Shown here piece by piece: positions 12,639 through 24,200 of a stretch of DNA of 64,000 bases. This stretch comes from Boswellia sacra. Lineage: Eukaryota; Streptophyta; Magnoliopsida; Sapindales; Burseraceae. Numbering within the stretch: the stretch's first letter is position 1; each line of letters opens with the position of its first letter. Made by a program: the position numbers and the translations under genes. Below the pieces are notes generated by a model. That model did no database searches, was not told where the DNA came from, and worked only from the letters and a program-made list of their open reading frames with translations. Where the stretch lies: positions 558,001 through 622,000 of the forward strand of contig SNVD02006942.1 of NCBI GenBank assembly GCA_013180625.2. The letters run 5' to 3'.

Positions 12639-13286
12639 GGTTAGTCTTCTTAACATGCGAATTCATAACGAGCAAAAAAAAAAAGTTTTCGCCAAGTTTT
12701 ATTTATAAAATGATAAAAAATTATATTTATAATATATATGATCAAATAACCTTAATATAAAATCCTTAAGCATTAAGGTTATTTACTTGCAATTTGTTGA
12801 TGCAAGAAATTGAAATTTTACATAATATTTCATATTTTAAGGTTGCGTCATCTATCTAATAGTCATATTTTACATGTAACAATTGCAAGATATTTAAAAC
12901 TTAAAAAATGATTTTCCTAGCTAGCAAACTCTTTAAGATTTTATTTTCATTATATTTCATGTTCAATTAAATAACATTGATTAACAAGATTGCTATGGAG
13001 ATTTTAAGATTAGTAAAATAAAAATAAATATTGAATAAATTTATTAATATTATGATTAAAAAAATAGATATAAGACAAATTTTAAGTAGATATAAGGGGA
13101 AATATATAATTAATCCATCTTTCTCCCGGGGGGGGGGGGTAATTTCTGGGCAGGCAATTCAGTTTCAGGTGCTTCGAGAGGCCCCAAATGACGGCAGGTT
13201 CCTTGCTTCGTCACTTCATGGAAATTAATTTTCAACAAAATGACAAGCTAGAAGTGTACCTTTGTCTACCATTAAAGGGAAATCAC

Positions 13287-14215
13287 ATGGGCACCTCCTA
13301 GCTTTTGTCGAACTACACGTTCGCTCCTAGTTTTGGAAAAATGTTGTAAACACCATTAGATTCCATCACCGTTAGAGAGAAATGCACGGGGCAAGGGTAT
13401 ATTAGTCACGCCAGTAACTGAAATAATAAAATATTAAAACATTTACAAAAATTAATTCATAAAAATAAATTTATCCATTTTAATTTTACTGTCTCTCCTC
13501 TCTTTTTTTATTCTTCACACCTATTACTCCGCCTCACTCTTCGTGTCCTTTTTTCTTCCTCCCTTCTCTCAAACAAGTCAAGTCGATCTCTTCCCTCCGA
13601 TTTTCAATCTTCTTATATTAAATTTCTTATTTCAATTTTATTCTCCTTTCTCTTACATTTTTTCTCTTCTCTTTTCACTCAATTTCTCTTCCCTCCTTTT
13701 CGCTGGTTAAAAGTTTTCATATTTTTATGATAAAAGGTCTTTCTTCAAGAATACTTTGGTGAAAATTGTTGAGTTGAAATGAAGTTATAGGAGAAGAAAT
13801 TTCTAGTTCTGTGAAAAATTTTAAGTTTTTATATATTGATATTTGAATGTAAAGAAACGTTATTGGTGGGTAGAGATAAAATTATAAAAAATAAAATTCT
13901 CATTTGATTGTAAGAAAAAATTTAATTTATTATTTACTGTATTATGTTATGATAGTTATTTTTATATAAATTATGCTTTTTGCCTTCTTGTGACATGTGT
14001 ACCAGCCTTTTTTTTTCTCATTACATTAGCATAAAGCTTTTCATTATTATATTTTTTGAAGAAGACAAAATAGGGGTAAATACGTCTTTTTTCCTACTAT
14101 TCTCAGTCAGATAACATTTTTTTCTAATGATTGATGGAATCTGGGGCGCTTATTTTACTGTTTCAAAAAGTGGGAGGCTAGCGTGCCTCAGCCAAAGCTA
14201 GGAGTCTGGTTATTT
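13287..14215. mobile_element. Mutator-like MITE with ~90-bp inverted termini
   Basis: The left end (about 13287-13385) has CTCCTAGCTTTTG, then AGATTCCATCA, TTAGAGAGAAATG. The reverse complement of the right end (about 14110-14215) has CTCCTAGCTTTGG, AGATTCCATCA, TTAGAAAAAAATG in the same order and spacing. The 750-bp interior is pyrimidine-rich, then AT-rich, with no coding capacity. Long terminal inverted repeats on a non-coding element fit a non-autonomous MULE. I did not find a convincing 9-bp target duplication. Confidence 0.6.
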
Positions 14216-16068
14216 CCAACCGTTAAAAGGAACTTTACGTATAATCAATCGAATTAATTTATTTGCATTCATATATCTATAATCAATTTTTATAATTAAC
14301 TCTTTATAATTTGAGTTATAAAAATTTATTATAATAAAAAATAAATAAACTTATATTATATGATATAGTTATCGTATTTCTAATAAAATTTTGCTAAGTC
14401 AGATTGTAGAAATAATTGGTTATAAAATGGGTTCTAAATTTAGTATTATTTTTAATTTTTATATAAAATTATTATAGTATTAGATTTATAATCTACATAT
14501 AACTCAAACTCTACAAACTGATACTAGTATATATAACAAAAATTCGCTGAAGGAGAAAAAACAAAAAAGAATGAGGAAAGTTACATATATAGATTGTAAG
14601 CCTAAGATTATTAATAAAATTATCAATTATTTATTTACACTAGAATATCGTTATTTATTTAATTGAGAAAAATTAATAACATGCTGAAATATTGTTTTTT
14701 ATTTTCAATTGTTTGTTGCGTGCACGCTTGTGCTATAGCTGATGCTAAGCTGCATACATTAATTATTAATTTCATCAGTAGCTTACACAATTAATCAATT
14801 ATGTGTAGGACATGGAACATGCATCTAGTTTTAATCAATGGTTAATTTTTATACAGTCAAAAATCATTGGAGAAAAATCTCTCTTTCCTGAAGGCCCTGC
14901 AAATGCTTGAGAGCTAGCTTGAGGATGAAGATGAGCAGATGAGATATAGAGGCAGTGTAGGGGGTTGAAGATTTGTTAAGTAGTACAGTGTAGGACGTGG
15001 AGAAGAAGATGCCATGCATCTGAATTCAAACATATAAAAATAAAAAGAATGGGCCAGGGAAGGAGAATTCTATGTCGATTCATATCAACTGTGTAATAAT
15101 TTTCCACGTTGAGAGTGGTATCCTATGCCCGTATCAACATGGAGACAAGATAGCGAAGTGACAGCTGAAGAGATAAGGGCCACTGCATACGATGTATATG
15201 CACAGCTCAGGAAGGCAATCCAATAGACCTCACCTCAACTACATTACAAATTTCACTGTTTTCGCATCACCCCAATCACTCAATCCATCATGTTTCTCAT
15301 TATACAGAGACTACATATATATAGCTGCTTTGCTTTCTTTGGATTCCTAAAACAGTACTATTATGTGCTGCTAATATTTATGCTCCTTTCAGTCAACATA
15401 TACATATACATACATTCATATATATAAATATATTGGGTAGTTGTTTAAAATCCAAATTGTAATTGATTGTTAGGTTGATTAGTTTGACTGAAATTTCGGT
15501 TGATTTTGATAGTTTTAAACGGTTTCAATCAAATTAGAATTGGGTAGTTATTTTTACTTAAAATAAAACTATATATTGGTGATTTATTTTGTATAATAAA
15601 AAATAACCAATGAGTCAATCGATGTAGGAGAAGAAAGACTTTATCGTAGCAAAAGCAAACTTTTTCACATCACAGCCAATTGCTAATAGAAGGACAAACG
15701 TGTGATTAGTCAACTTCTTGGACTAACAAAAGGAGAAGAATCTTTTTTCGTCTCGTTCAATTAAATTTGCTCTATAAATTGGGCTGTGATGTAAGAAGCA
15801 AATTGACAGTAATGATAAACTTTTTTTTCTGGGACAAAAATAATAAGTTAATAGAAATAACAAAACAAAGTAGGAGGAAAGAGGGCTGAAAGAGAAAGTA
15901 AGAAGAAGAGAAAAAGAAAACAATAATAATAGTAAACAGAGTAACACTAAAAGACATAAATAGTGTTTTTAAAACAAGATAAGGAAACATAGATACATTA
16001 GGTGTATTAGAAGACTGCAACTTGTGTTGATTCTTTTTCTCTTTATTCTTTCTCGTTTCCACACTTGT

Positions 16069-16076
16069 GTATATAT
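16069..16076 (+). promoter_or_regulatory. Possible TATA box of the SMR gene
   Basis: GTATATAT lies 42 bases before the SMR start codon. The spacing would give a very short leader, so an upstream TATA-less start is also possible. Confidence 0.3.
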
Positions 16077-16117
16077 CGGGTGACAAGTGTTCATACAAAC
16101 CCTATTCATCTCCCTCC

Positions 16118-16492
16118 ATGTCTAAACAAGTCAAGGATTCCCAGAAGAATAATTTGCCAGCTGAAGAACTAAAACCACTAGAGAGTGATGATAGAGGAAT
16201 CGGAGAGGGTAGTGAAGCGGGGGTTCAAGTATCAGAAGATCACGGCTCAGAAGATTATTGCAGAACGCCAACTTCAAGTGATCACAAGATACCAACCATT
16301 CAAAGCTGCCCACCAACACCAAGAAAGAAAGTGCAAGTCTCTTCTTTACTCAAAAGAAAAAGGCCCGACTTTCAGTTCTTTGAAGTTGCAGGACGCGAGG
16401 ATGTAGAGTTGTTCTTTAGATCATCAAGCTCTGAGATATCAAGGGTTGAATCTCATCATGCTGACAAGAAGAGGAGATGCAAGAGCGTATGA
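16118..16492 (+). CDS. SIAMESE-related (SMR) cyclin-dependent kinase inhibitor
   Basis: A single exon of 124 residues starting MSKQVKDSQ, the usual size for SIM/SMR proteins. Residues 48-59 are CRTPTSSDHKIP, essentially the diagnostic SMR motif, followed by CPPTPRKK (64-71). A second conserved element, FFEVAGREDVELFFRS (87-102), resembles the hydrophobic and acidic stretch ending in FF in SIM/SMR proteins. The C-terminus is basic (KKRRCKSV), suggesting nuclear location. Family members bind CDK-cyclin complexes, block mitotic entry and promote endoreduplication or stress-induced cell-cycle arrest. The frame stays open upstream to a GTG at 16067, but the ATG at 16118 is the first in-frame ATG and gives the expected N-terminus. 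Which SMR paralogue it is cannot be told here. Confidence 0.93.
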   Translation: MSKQVKDSQKNNLPAEELKPLESDDRGIGEGSEAGVQVSEDHGSEDYCRTPTSSDHKIPTIQSCPPTPRKKVQVSSLLKRKRPDFQFFEVAGREDVELFFRSSSSEISRVESHHADKKRRCKSV

Positions 16493-18423
16493 AATTTCTA
16501 CCTCTCTCCCTGTAAATTTAGTTTTCTACCTTTATATCCCAATCCTTGCCTGTAAATTTTTTGAGTTAATATTATTATATATATACATATATATTGGCCC
16601 TGCTTGAATTTTGATCTTCAGTTCAATTTGTTTTGTATAAAAACAACTTTGTTTCTGTATATCAATTAATTGAGAGAGATAAAACCATGCTGTCAATCAT
16701 CAAGATAAATAAATAAATAACACATAAAGTTTGCTCTCTTATATATATCTTCAATGAAGTCTAGTTAAGTTGTTCCATGTCCTTTCTCTTCGACGATGAA
16801 GTCTTGTAAATGCACATGCTACACCTTCTAGTTGCATATAATATAGGTTTCAATACTTTCAGAATACATACAAGCGATATTCATTGAATTCGATTTCCAA
16901 ATTCCAATTGATTATTTTCTCGAATGAACTCAATGTATGAAGTTTTTCTGTCCAGAATTTTTCTGCATCTATGTGTTTCTTTATTTAATTATTTTTTTTA
17001 ATGGGTTATGATGATATGATCTACCAAATAATAGCACGAAGTTATATCAAATCAAATCAAAGCTAAAACACCCCAAAAGTAATATTTTAGTTGTTGATAA
17101 TGGATAGGCTAGACGGTTTGGAAAGAGTTTCTTTTTAGAGCATCAGAGGAAGCTCAAATTTCCATGACTCATAGCCCATAATTAAGGGGGCAAAGAAAGA
17201 TAGGGTTTACATGGCCATCCATACGCACATTAACAATAATTTTATTTTATTCTTTTATTAGTATATTTGAATAGATAGTTTTCATGTTGGTACCATATTA
17301 ATCAATATCCGAAGATGATGAGTTGGGATATTCCCTTTACAAGGTATTTAAGGATTATCATCTCAATGCTGTAGTGATTACAAGAAACAGATGGTGTAGG
17401 CATCCCATCGGTCATTATTGATATATTTTGAAGAGATATTTCTATGCAGCTTTGGACAATTTAGTTTCAATTATTGGTTTAAATTTCAAACATCCACCAC
17501 CAACCGATACAATCAGAGAAAACAACATAGAATTCTAAGACCAAACCGAATCTCCAGATACATGTTAACAGAAATAGAATTAAAATCAGAAATAAAATGT
17601 TGTTCACTTTCGTTGGATATAAAACTCCAGCCAACAGAAGGCCTAAATTCCGGCCCAATAAAGCTCAAGCCCGCAAAGTAATTCATAAGGCACGCATTGC
17701 AAAACCCACAAACGTAACCCATTAATAGATCTAATCCAAAACCCATGTCCATGACCCAGACAACAACTGACATGAGAGTTGCAATCAAGGAAGTGGGCAT
17801 TACCCGTTAAAGAAATCCGAACTTGAACTCTGATTAAGTTAACCTAATTCTAATTAATTAATAGTTACTTGTCTAACTTGATTTATGAGGGAAATTCACG
17901 ATAAGTCTAATTATTCAACCAATTATTAAGCTCATTTTTCATCTCATACATTCTAAAAACTTCCCTAAAATTTGATTATAGAATTATAGTAATTTCCCTT
18001 TGCAATTGAACTCATTGATTGTGGCAATTTCCTTTACAGTTGCAGGAGAGGAGCATAGATCACATTTGCCAAGAATTTGGGCAACCAACATCTTTGTATA
18101 TAAGTAAAATGAAGTTAAAATCTTCTACATTTTTACATGAAGTTATTATCGTAAGTGTGGGCCGACCAAGGCTCCAGAGATATCCGCCTAGCTATCCACT
18201 TTTAACCCACGTTGCAATTCACTTCTAAAAGCTTCTCGACATCTGTTTTCCGCGTGTCATTCTCCAGTAACATCCACACACTTTCGAAGACATTCATAAG
18301 ACAGAAGCTAGCCACCAGGTAGCACTACTACCGCTACCACCGCTATTTATTCTCATCTTTATCTCCGAAATTAAATGCTTCGCGTTTGTTTAGAGGAAAT
18401 TTAAGTAACGAGATCAAGAAACA
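16493..18423. other. Intergenic, no feature recognised
   Basis: This AT-rich DNA contains the SMR 3' region and the H2B upstream region. The small frames at 17418-17800 on both strands overlap each other and lack family features. I see no repeat or RNA gene. Confidence 0.6.
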
Positions 18424-19230
18424 ATGCCTCCAAAGCGTTCTGCCAGGGTGGTGGTGACTAAGAAAGTTGTTGAAGAAACCGTTCAGGTTTCTGTTGTGAA
18501 AAGCAAGAAGAAATTAGGAAAGGGTCATGGAGAATCTCATGAACCTGAACCACCATTGAGAACCATTCCTGTTCAAGATATAGAAGAAGAGAAAAGGCAA
18601 GAAACGATTCAAATTGCAATAGAAGAGCCTCAACCAGAGCCTGAACGTGAAGCTGAGCCCTCTACTCAAGTTGAACCAGAGACTCCACCACCAACAAAGG
18701 AAAAAGAGGACAAAAAGGAGAACACCCAGTCCCAGAGTAGTCCCTCAGAGTCGGAGCATGATGAGCCTGCAGTTGAAGAAGAGAAAGACAAAGACAAACC
18801 CACCAAGAGTAGTAGACAAGGAGCTCCGTCAAAAACCGAAAACAAGGACAAGGCTCAAGAGATAAACGATTCAAAGAGCAAAAAGAGGAAGAGATCAGCT
18901 GGGAGAAGAAGAAGAATAAATGAGGGGAGTGGAGAAGAGTACAAGACGTACGTGTTTAGGGTTTTGAAGCAGGTGCATCCGGGGATGGCGATATCCTCTA
19001 AGGCAATGACGGTCATCAACAACTTGATGAGTGACATGTTCGAGAGGATTGCAGGCGAGGCTGCTACGCTTTCGAAGTATAATCAAGGGAGGACACTGTC
19101 GTCCAGGGAGATTCAAGGAGCAGTGAAGCTGGTTTTGCCAGGAGACCTTGGAAAGCATGCCATTGCTGAAGGGACTAAAGCTGTGACCAACTATATGTCA
19201 TATGATGAAAAACGCTCCAAATCTTCTTGA
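18424..19230 (+). CDS. HTB8-like: Histone H2B variant with long disordered N-terminus (H2B.8/H2B.S type)
   Basis: An intronless 268-residue frame. Residues ~171-268 are an H2B histone fold: [56 protein letters not shown], then [20 protein letters not shown]. The first ~170 residues are a low-complexity extension: a basic start ([19 protein letters not shown]), a Glu/Pro/Gln-rich acidic middle (~45-125), and a Lys/Arg cluster ([14 protein letters not shown]) before the fold. Ordinary plant H2B is ~140-150 residues. The extension matches the angiosperm H2B.8/H2B.S class (Arabidopsis HTB8), made in sperm and seeds, whose disordered tail drives chromatin compaction. A notable change is AVTN at 253-256 where canonical H2B has AVTK, the monoubiquitinated lysine. 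The tail ends [11 protein letters not shown] instead of the usual short TSS/TSSK. Histone identity is certain; the subclass is inferred from architecture. Confidence 0.93.
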   Translation: MPPKRSARVVVTKKVVEETVQVSVVKSKKKLGKGHGESHEPEPPLRTIPVQDIEEEKRQETIQIAIEEPQPEPEREAEPSTQVEPETPPPTKEKEDKKENTQSQSSPSESEHDEPAVEEEKDKDKPTKSSRQGAPSKTENKDKAQEINDSKSKKRKRSAGRRRRINEGSGEEYKTYVFRVLKQVHPGMAISSKAMTVINNLMSDMFERIAGEAATLSKYNQGRTLSSREIQGAVKLVLPGDLGKHAIAEGTKAVTNYMSYDEKRSKSS

Positions 19231-20793
19231 CTGCTCAATTTTATATGTATTGTATGCTTTTTCTGTTTGTTTCTAAATTTTATATGTACATACACTTTGA
19301 TCGGTTTAATGACTAGGTTTTTTTTTGTATTTGTGTTTTTTGGCCCTCTATATTTTGATAATTTTCATGTACTGAAACCTGAAAGGGCGATGTAATCGGA
19401 GAAAATGGTTTTGTTGTAGTTTTAGGTGCCTCCACTTTTATCATTTTTAATAGAATATTGCTGTGGATATTTACTTTATTTTATTTTATTTTGAATATAT
19501 ACTAAAAATGGAAATGGCTGCTACATTTTGGAAGTTAAGATAATGGAATTAATTCACATTAATCGTGTAATAATCTATTTAATTTCTTTTTCCCATTTAC
19601 ATGGAGAAAGAAAGAAAACAATGTAAAAAGTTCTTAATGCAATTTTTAAAAAATACAATGGATGGTACCACGGAGCAGTGGATACAAAGGTAAAATCGCA
19701 ATCCAAAACATTGTGGAAAAAGCCATACAGGCAGGCAATCAAAAATAATTGGTCCACAAAAACTCCCCAATTATTCTTGATCATCATTGATTGGCTCCTG
19801 TCAGCATTAAGAAAAAAATTATTCCTGTCAGCATTAAGAAAAAAAAATTTTGTAAATGTAAATTAACACGGAAGTAAACCTTAATAGTAGTGAAGAGATA
19901 ATTAAAATCGCAGAAAATATTCCAAATATCCACAGTAGGTGGCCCAAATCTGTCCCTTCCCAGTCTCCTTTGACCATGGACTTATTTACCTCCGAGAACT
20001 ATTTTTGATATGGTAGGAGTTCCAGGTAATAGAAAAAACTAGAATAATCAGGGACGGACGGGGATTCATTTTAAGAAGTATTCATTTGATCGAAATGTGT
20101 CCAACTCTGCCACGTTGAACGATACGCTCTACTTTAAGAAAAGACAAAAGACGACTATCTTCATTTTTCTTTCTCTTCCTTCCACATGCCATGATTTTTT
20201 TTCTTCTCTCTTTCCACATTAGCAAAGTCATATCATATATCTACAGATAATCAAGTCACATTTATCCAAGTTTTTTTTCACATTAATTGACGATTAAAAA
20301 GGTGTATGTTCTATAATACTTAAAACTTTTGGCGAGATTTTTTAGGATTAATATTATAGTTTTAATAACGTTACAAAATTCAAACTTAATTGAGTTTATA
20401 TGGGCTTTGATGAACCTGTAAAAGCGTAAGAAAATTTCGAAATACATTCCAATTTTTGGAAGTAGAAAAATTTCAAAAAGCCGCTAAAATTTTCAGGTTT
20501 GAACAACAGTATGGGGGAAGGGACTTCTGAAATTTCCCAAGAGGACTTTAAATTCCAAAATCCAATTATTGAAGCCTGGTATCAAAACTTCCGAAGTTGA
20601 AGTTCAATCACCGTTACCATTAGCCTTTAAACAATAAACTTTTCTCATTAAAGGCAAGTTTTGTCGTTGTTGTTGGTTTTTTTTTTTTTTTTCGGGGGGT
20701 GGGGGATCAGGGATGGAAATATCTGCTAAAAATCTTTACAACAACATTTCAGGCTAGCACACGTACATTTTTGAAAAAGCATGTTTCTTCAAA

Positions 20794-20825
<32 letters not shown>

Positions 20826-21285
20826 AGAGAATCTCTCTTTCTACTTAAGTGACGTAAAAATATTTTTCAACAATTAAAGAGTACCTTTAGGCTTTAGCAT
20901 ATCGAAGTAGTAATCTCAGTCTCAGACATAGTCCACTCTGGTTGGAGAATTGTTTGATCAAGGAAATGAGAGAGAGAATATTATCATCTCAAAAAGATCA
21001 TCTTCAAAAAGTTTGTAAATACAAGATATTTCCCCTCAATAACTTATTCAGATCTGAATAACGAATTAAAGACACCATTTGTGATTTGTCTCATCAATCA
21101 TACACTCAATTATGACTATATTATGTAAAAAGTCAAGGCATGAACCCCAAAAATAATTAAAATTAAAAAAAATTAAAATTAAAATTAAAAAAGAAAAGTA
21201 CCTGGAGGGGTCCAGGGCCAAAAACTGATGAAGATTTCTATAATTTGTTAATCCAACTTCTGTTCTTCATTTTATTCTTGTTACA
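19231..21285. other. Intergenic, between convergent H2B and RING genes
   Basis: No gene seen. It holds a poly-T tract (~20680-20692), a poly-A tract (~20792-20810), an imperfect repeated TCAGCATTAAGAAAAAA (19801-19846) and AT-rich filler. Transcripts of the flanking genes converge here. Confidence 0.6.
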
Positions 21286-24200
21286 TCATAGGATAGAATA
21301 AGCTCGAATCACCTCTACTACTGGTGCCCGACACATTGGACACTTTCCTCCACTTTGGACCAACTCATTTGCACATTTCGAACATGTGCACATGTGTCCA
21401 CACCTGGGAGAAAAAAAATCAATGGATAATTATTTGGCCTCATAAGCATCAAATATATACCACAGACACATATTTGCTGAAACCAACCTGTACAGCAAGG
21501 AATCGATACTGCTATCACAACATGTACAGCAAACTCCTTTTCTCACGTAATCCCACTTGGATCCATCTCCTTTAGGCAAGCCACCATCTTCAAATACCCC
21601 TTTAACAAAGTTAAGGCACAACTATCAGCATCAGATCATTCTAGGACAATAAAGAGTATCAGGCATTTCCTTTTGTGTCAGTCAATCTTTGGTGTTAAAA
21701 ACACTTGTAAAGGGGAAGAAAAAGATCATTCCTCTTCTTTTGAGTATATGTTACTTCTCTGAAAGCTATTTTCAAATAAATTAATAAAGTAATAATTCAA
21801 AGAAATAAAATATAGTAATAGGATTAAGTTTAGCCTTCAAGAAAAATCTATTTCCGAGGAATTTCTCCACAAACTACTTATTATATCATACATAGAGAAG
21901 GTGAAGGACGTCAGGATGAAAAATATATTTGATATATAAGTATATAGGAAAGGTCGAAAAGCTAAGTTATTAACAGCATCAACAACATGCCAATGGTCAT
22001 ATGCCTGGTGGCATATTTTCTTCCAATGAAAATGGTCATATGCAAGGTAGTAGGTCCAAAACCATGCTTGTGTATGAATGAAAAGAAGTTACAATTAACA
22101 GTGCATCGACAATATAGACAAACCTGGTGAACCAGCTGAACGATTCAAGGCAGCAGACACCTCCTGTCTGATAGAGCACTGCAGCTCAAGTTGCATATCC
22201 ATGCAGGCTTCTAACATCCTTTGCATATTGTTCATCCTCTGCTGTAGCCTAGCCATGTCAATCCTCAAATCATTAATAATCTCCCACTCCTGCACAAATC
22301 AATGTAAGGATTTCAATGAACATAAGCATATACAAGTCAAACAAAAAGCGTGCGTTGTTACAATCTTCACAGTTTAACCATGAAAAATAATGGATTTCTA
22401 ACAAGATTGTAAATAAAAAAGTGCAAATTGCTCTCATCATTTATTTGTCCCCGCTTTTTTCACCTATATGCCCAGACCACAAAATACTGAGCTTCACCAG
22501 GCTTTTTCCACAAAAGAATGCACTAAAAGTTCATCACAAAGTGCACGTATAGGTTTGCTCACATGTAAATCTTCTGTTTTTGTCCATGTGTTTTAAAAAA
22601 GCATTAATTAGAAGAGCAAAAGAAGAGACGCACAATTCCAAAACGCTGATGCATGTCCTGTGGTGGCCAATTATCATGGTGAGATTCATGATCCCAGAGT
22701 GGCTGAACAGGAGGTATTGGTGATGAAGGAAGAGCAAGTGGCGGACTCTCAACAGAATCTCCTTGTCCCTCATTCTGATCCACATTTTGCTGCTCCAGAT
22801 CCTGTTCTGCTGATGCATCAGCAGTAGAGGTTCCATTCAGCTCCCAGTCCATTGGAGCATGACTTTGCCTTTCCACATATGATTGTATCAATCGGTCGAG
22901 GCTCTCCCGGAAACCACTACGAAGAAGGTTAGACACACTCCTCCTACAACAAGGACAATAAATTAGAATTTAACAACATAAAGTACCAAAAGTGTAAACC
23001 ATATATTCATAAAATAATTACCTGCTTACTAGTTCCCTGAGTTCCATGCTGTAAACGTTATCATCATCAGGTAAGAAAAATGTATCAATCCTTCCAACTG
23101 GATAAGCTTCTGGATCAGAGGGTCCTTCTAACCAATTTCGCACAGCCTCTTGGAAACCATCTTGAAGATGACCAGGTTCTCCTTCTTGAGACCATTGATT
23201 AGCAGCACTTTCTTGCTGATTTTCATCTTGCTGATTTTCATCCGCATTTTCTCCAGTACCATATCCCCATTCATTAGATTCCAAACTAGCTGCTTCCCCA
23301 TCTCTTTCTCTGTCCTCATTATGTAAAACTTGTTCCTGCAAATGTTCTACAGGAGCAGTGGATTCTTGCCTGCTTACATTTTCAATCGAGTTGCTTTCTA
23401 AATTTACAGCAACATCAATTGATCCATGAGTTGCACTTTCCTCACTACTTTGCTGAGGTTGTCCATGAGACACTTCACCAGATTCTTGCAGATGAAAATG
23501 CTCTGCTTCTTGATTCTGCAAAGATTCTTGAGACAATTCATTTGCAGTATTTCCTTGCCAGTCTTTATCCCGGCCTTCTCCAGCATCATATCTCCTCTCA
23601 ATAATTTCAGCACTAGCTGACCTTCGCCACTCTCTAACCTCATTCTCAGAAACTTGATCCTGCCACTCTTCTACACGAGCAGTAGTTTCTTGCAAACTTA
23701 AATTTCCAACAATATCACCTCCTACATCAGTTCTACCATCTGACAAACCGTGGCTTTCATCATTAATAAGTTCGGATTGTTCATGAAATTCATCAACAAT
23801 CTCCCGTGGATTGTTTGTTTGGGTTTGTTCATTTCTATTACCATTAATGTCAGCGTTAGATGAGGTATCAGAATGGCAGCTGCTTAATCTGGAGAAAAAT
23901 CCTTCCCTGATAAGAATAAAGTTTAAATATGTTACCATAATGCTATCTGATATAATAACAGACAATATCTAGCATTATTACGCAATAATCCTGACATATT
24001 TCACAATAGTTGAAGGAGATTGGGAAACCAATGAAACGAAAAGAAACAGAGGAAATAATTGTCCTTGGAAATGGGAGACATTATTGAAGAAATAGAAGGG
24101 AAAAAAGACTGAAATCAGGGAAAAAAATTTGTGATCTCAATAAACAATTAACCCATCTCAAACATAACAATAATCAAGCTCCTTTTCATAGCGGCCAATC

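Larger units (their letters stand above)
11427..16117. other. Intergenic region with transposon remnants
   Basis: No gene is supported between the PLATZ and SMR genes. It contains a tRNA-derived SINE, a run of 12 G at 13128-13139, and a Mutator-like inverted-repeat element, described separately. The remainder is AT-rich with short TA runs and pyrimidine-rich tracts (13495-13700). Confidence 0.65.

Noticed and set aside
16067..16117. N-terminal extension of the SMR protein to an upstream GTG
   Set aside because: No ATG lies upstream in frame, and the ATG at 16118 gives the expected family N-terminus.
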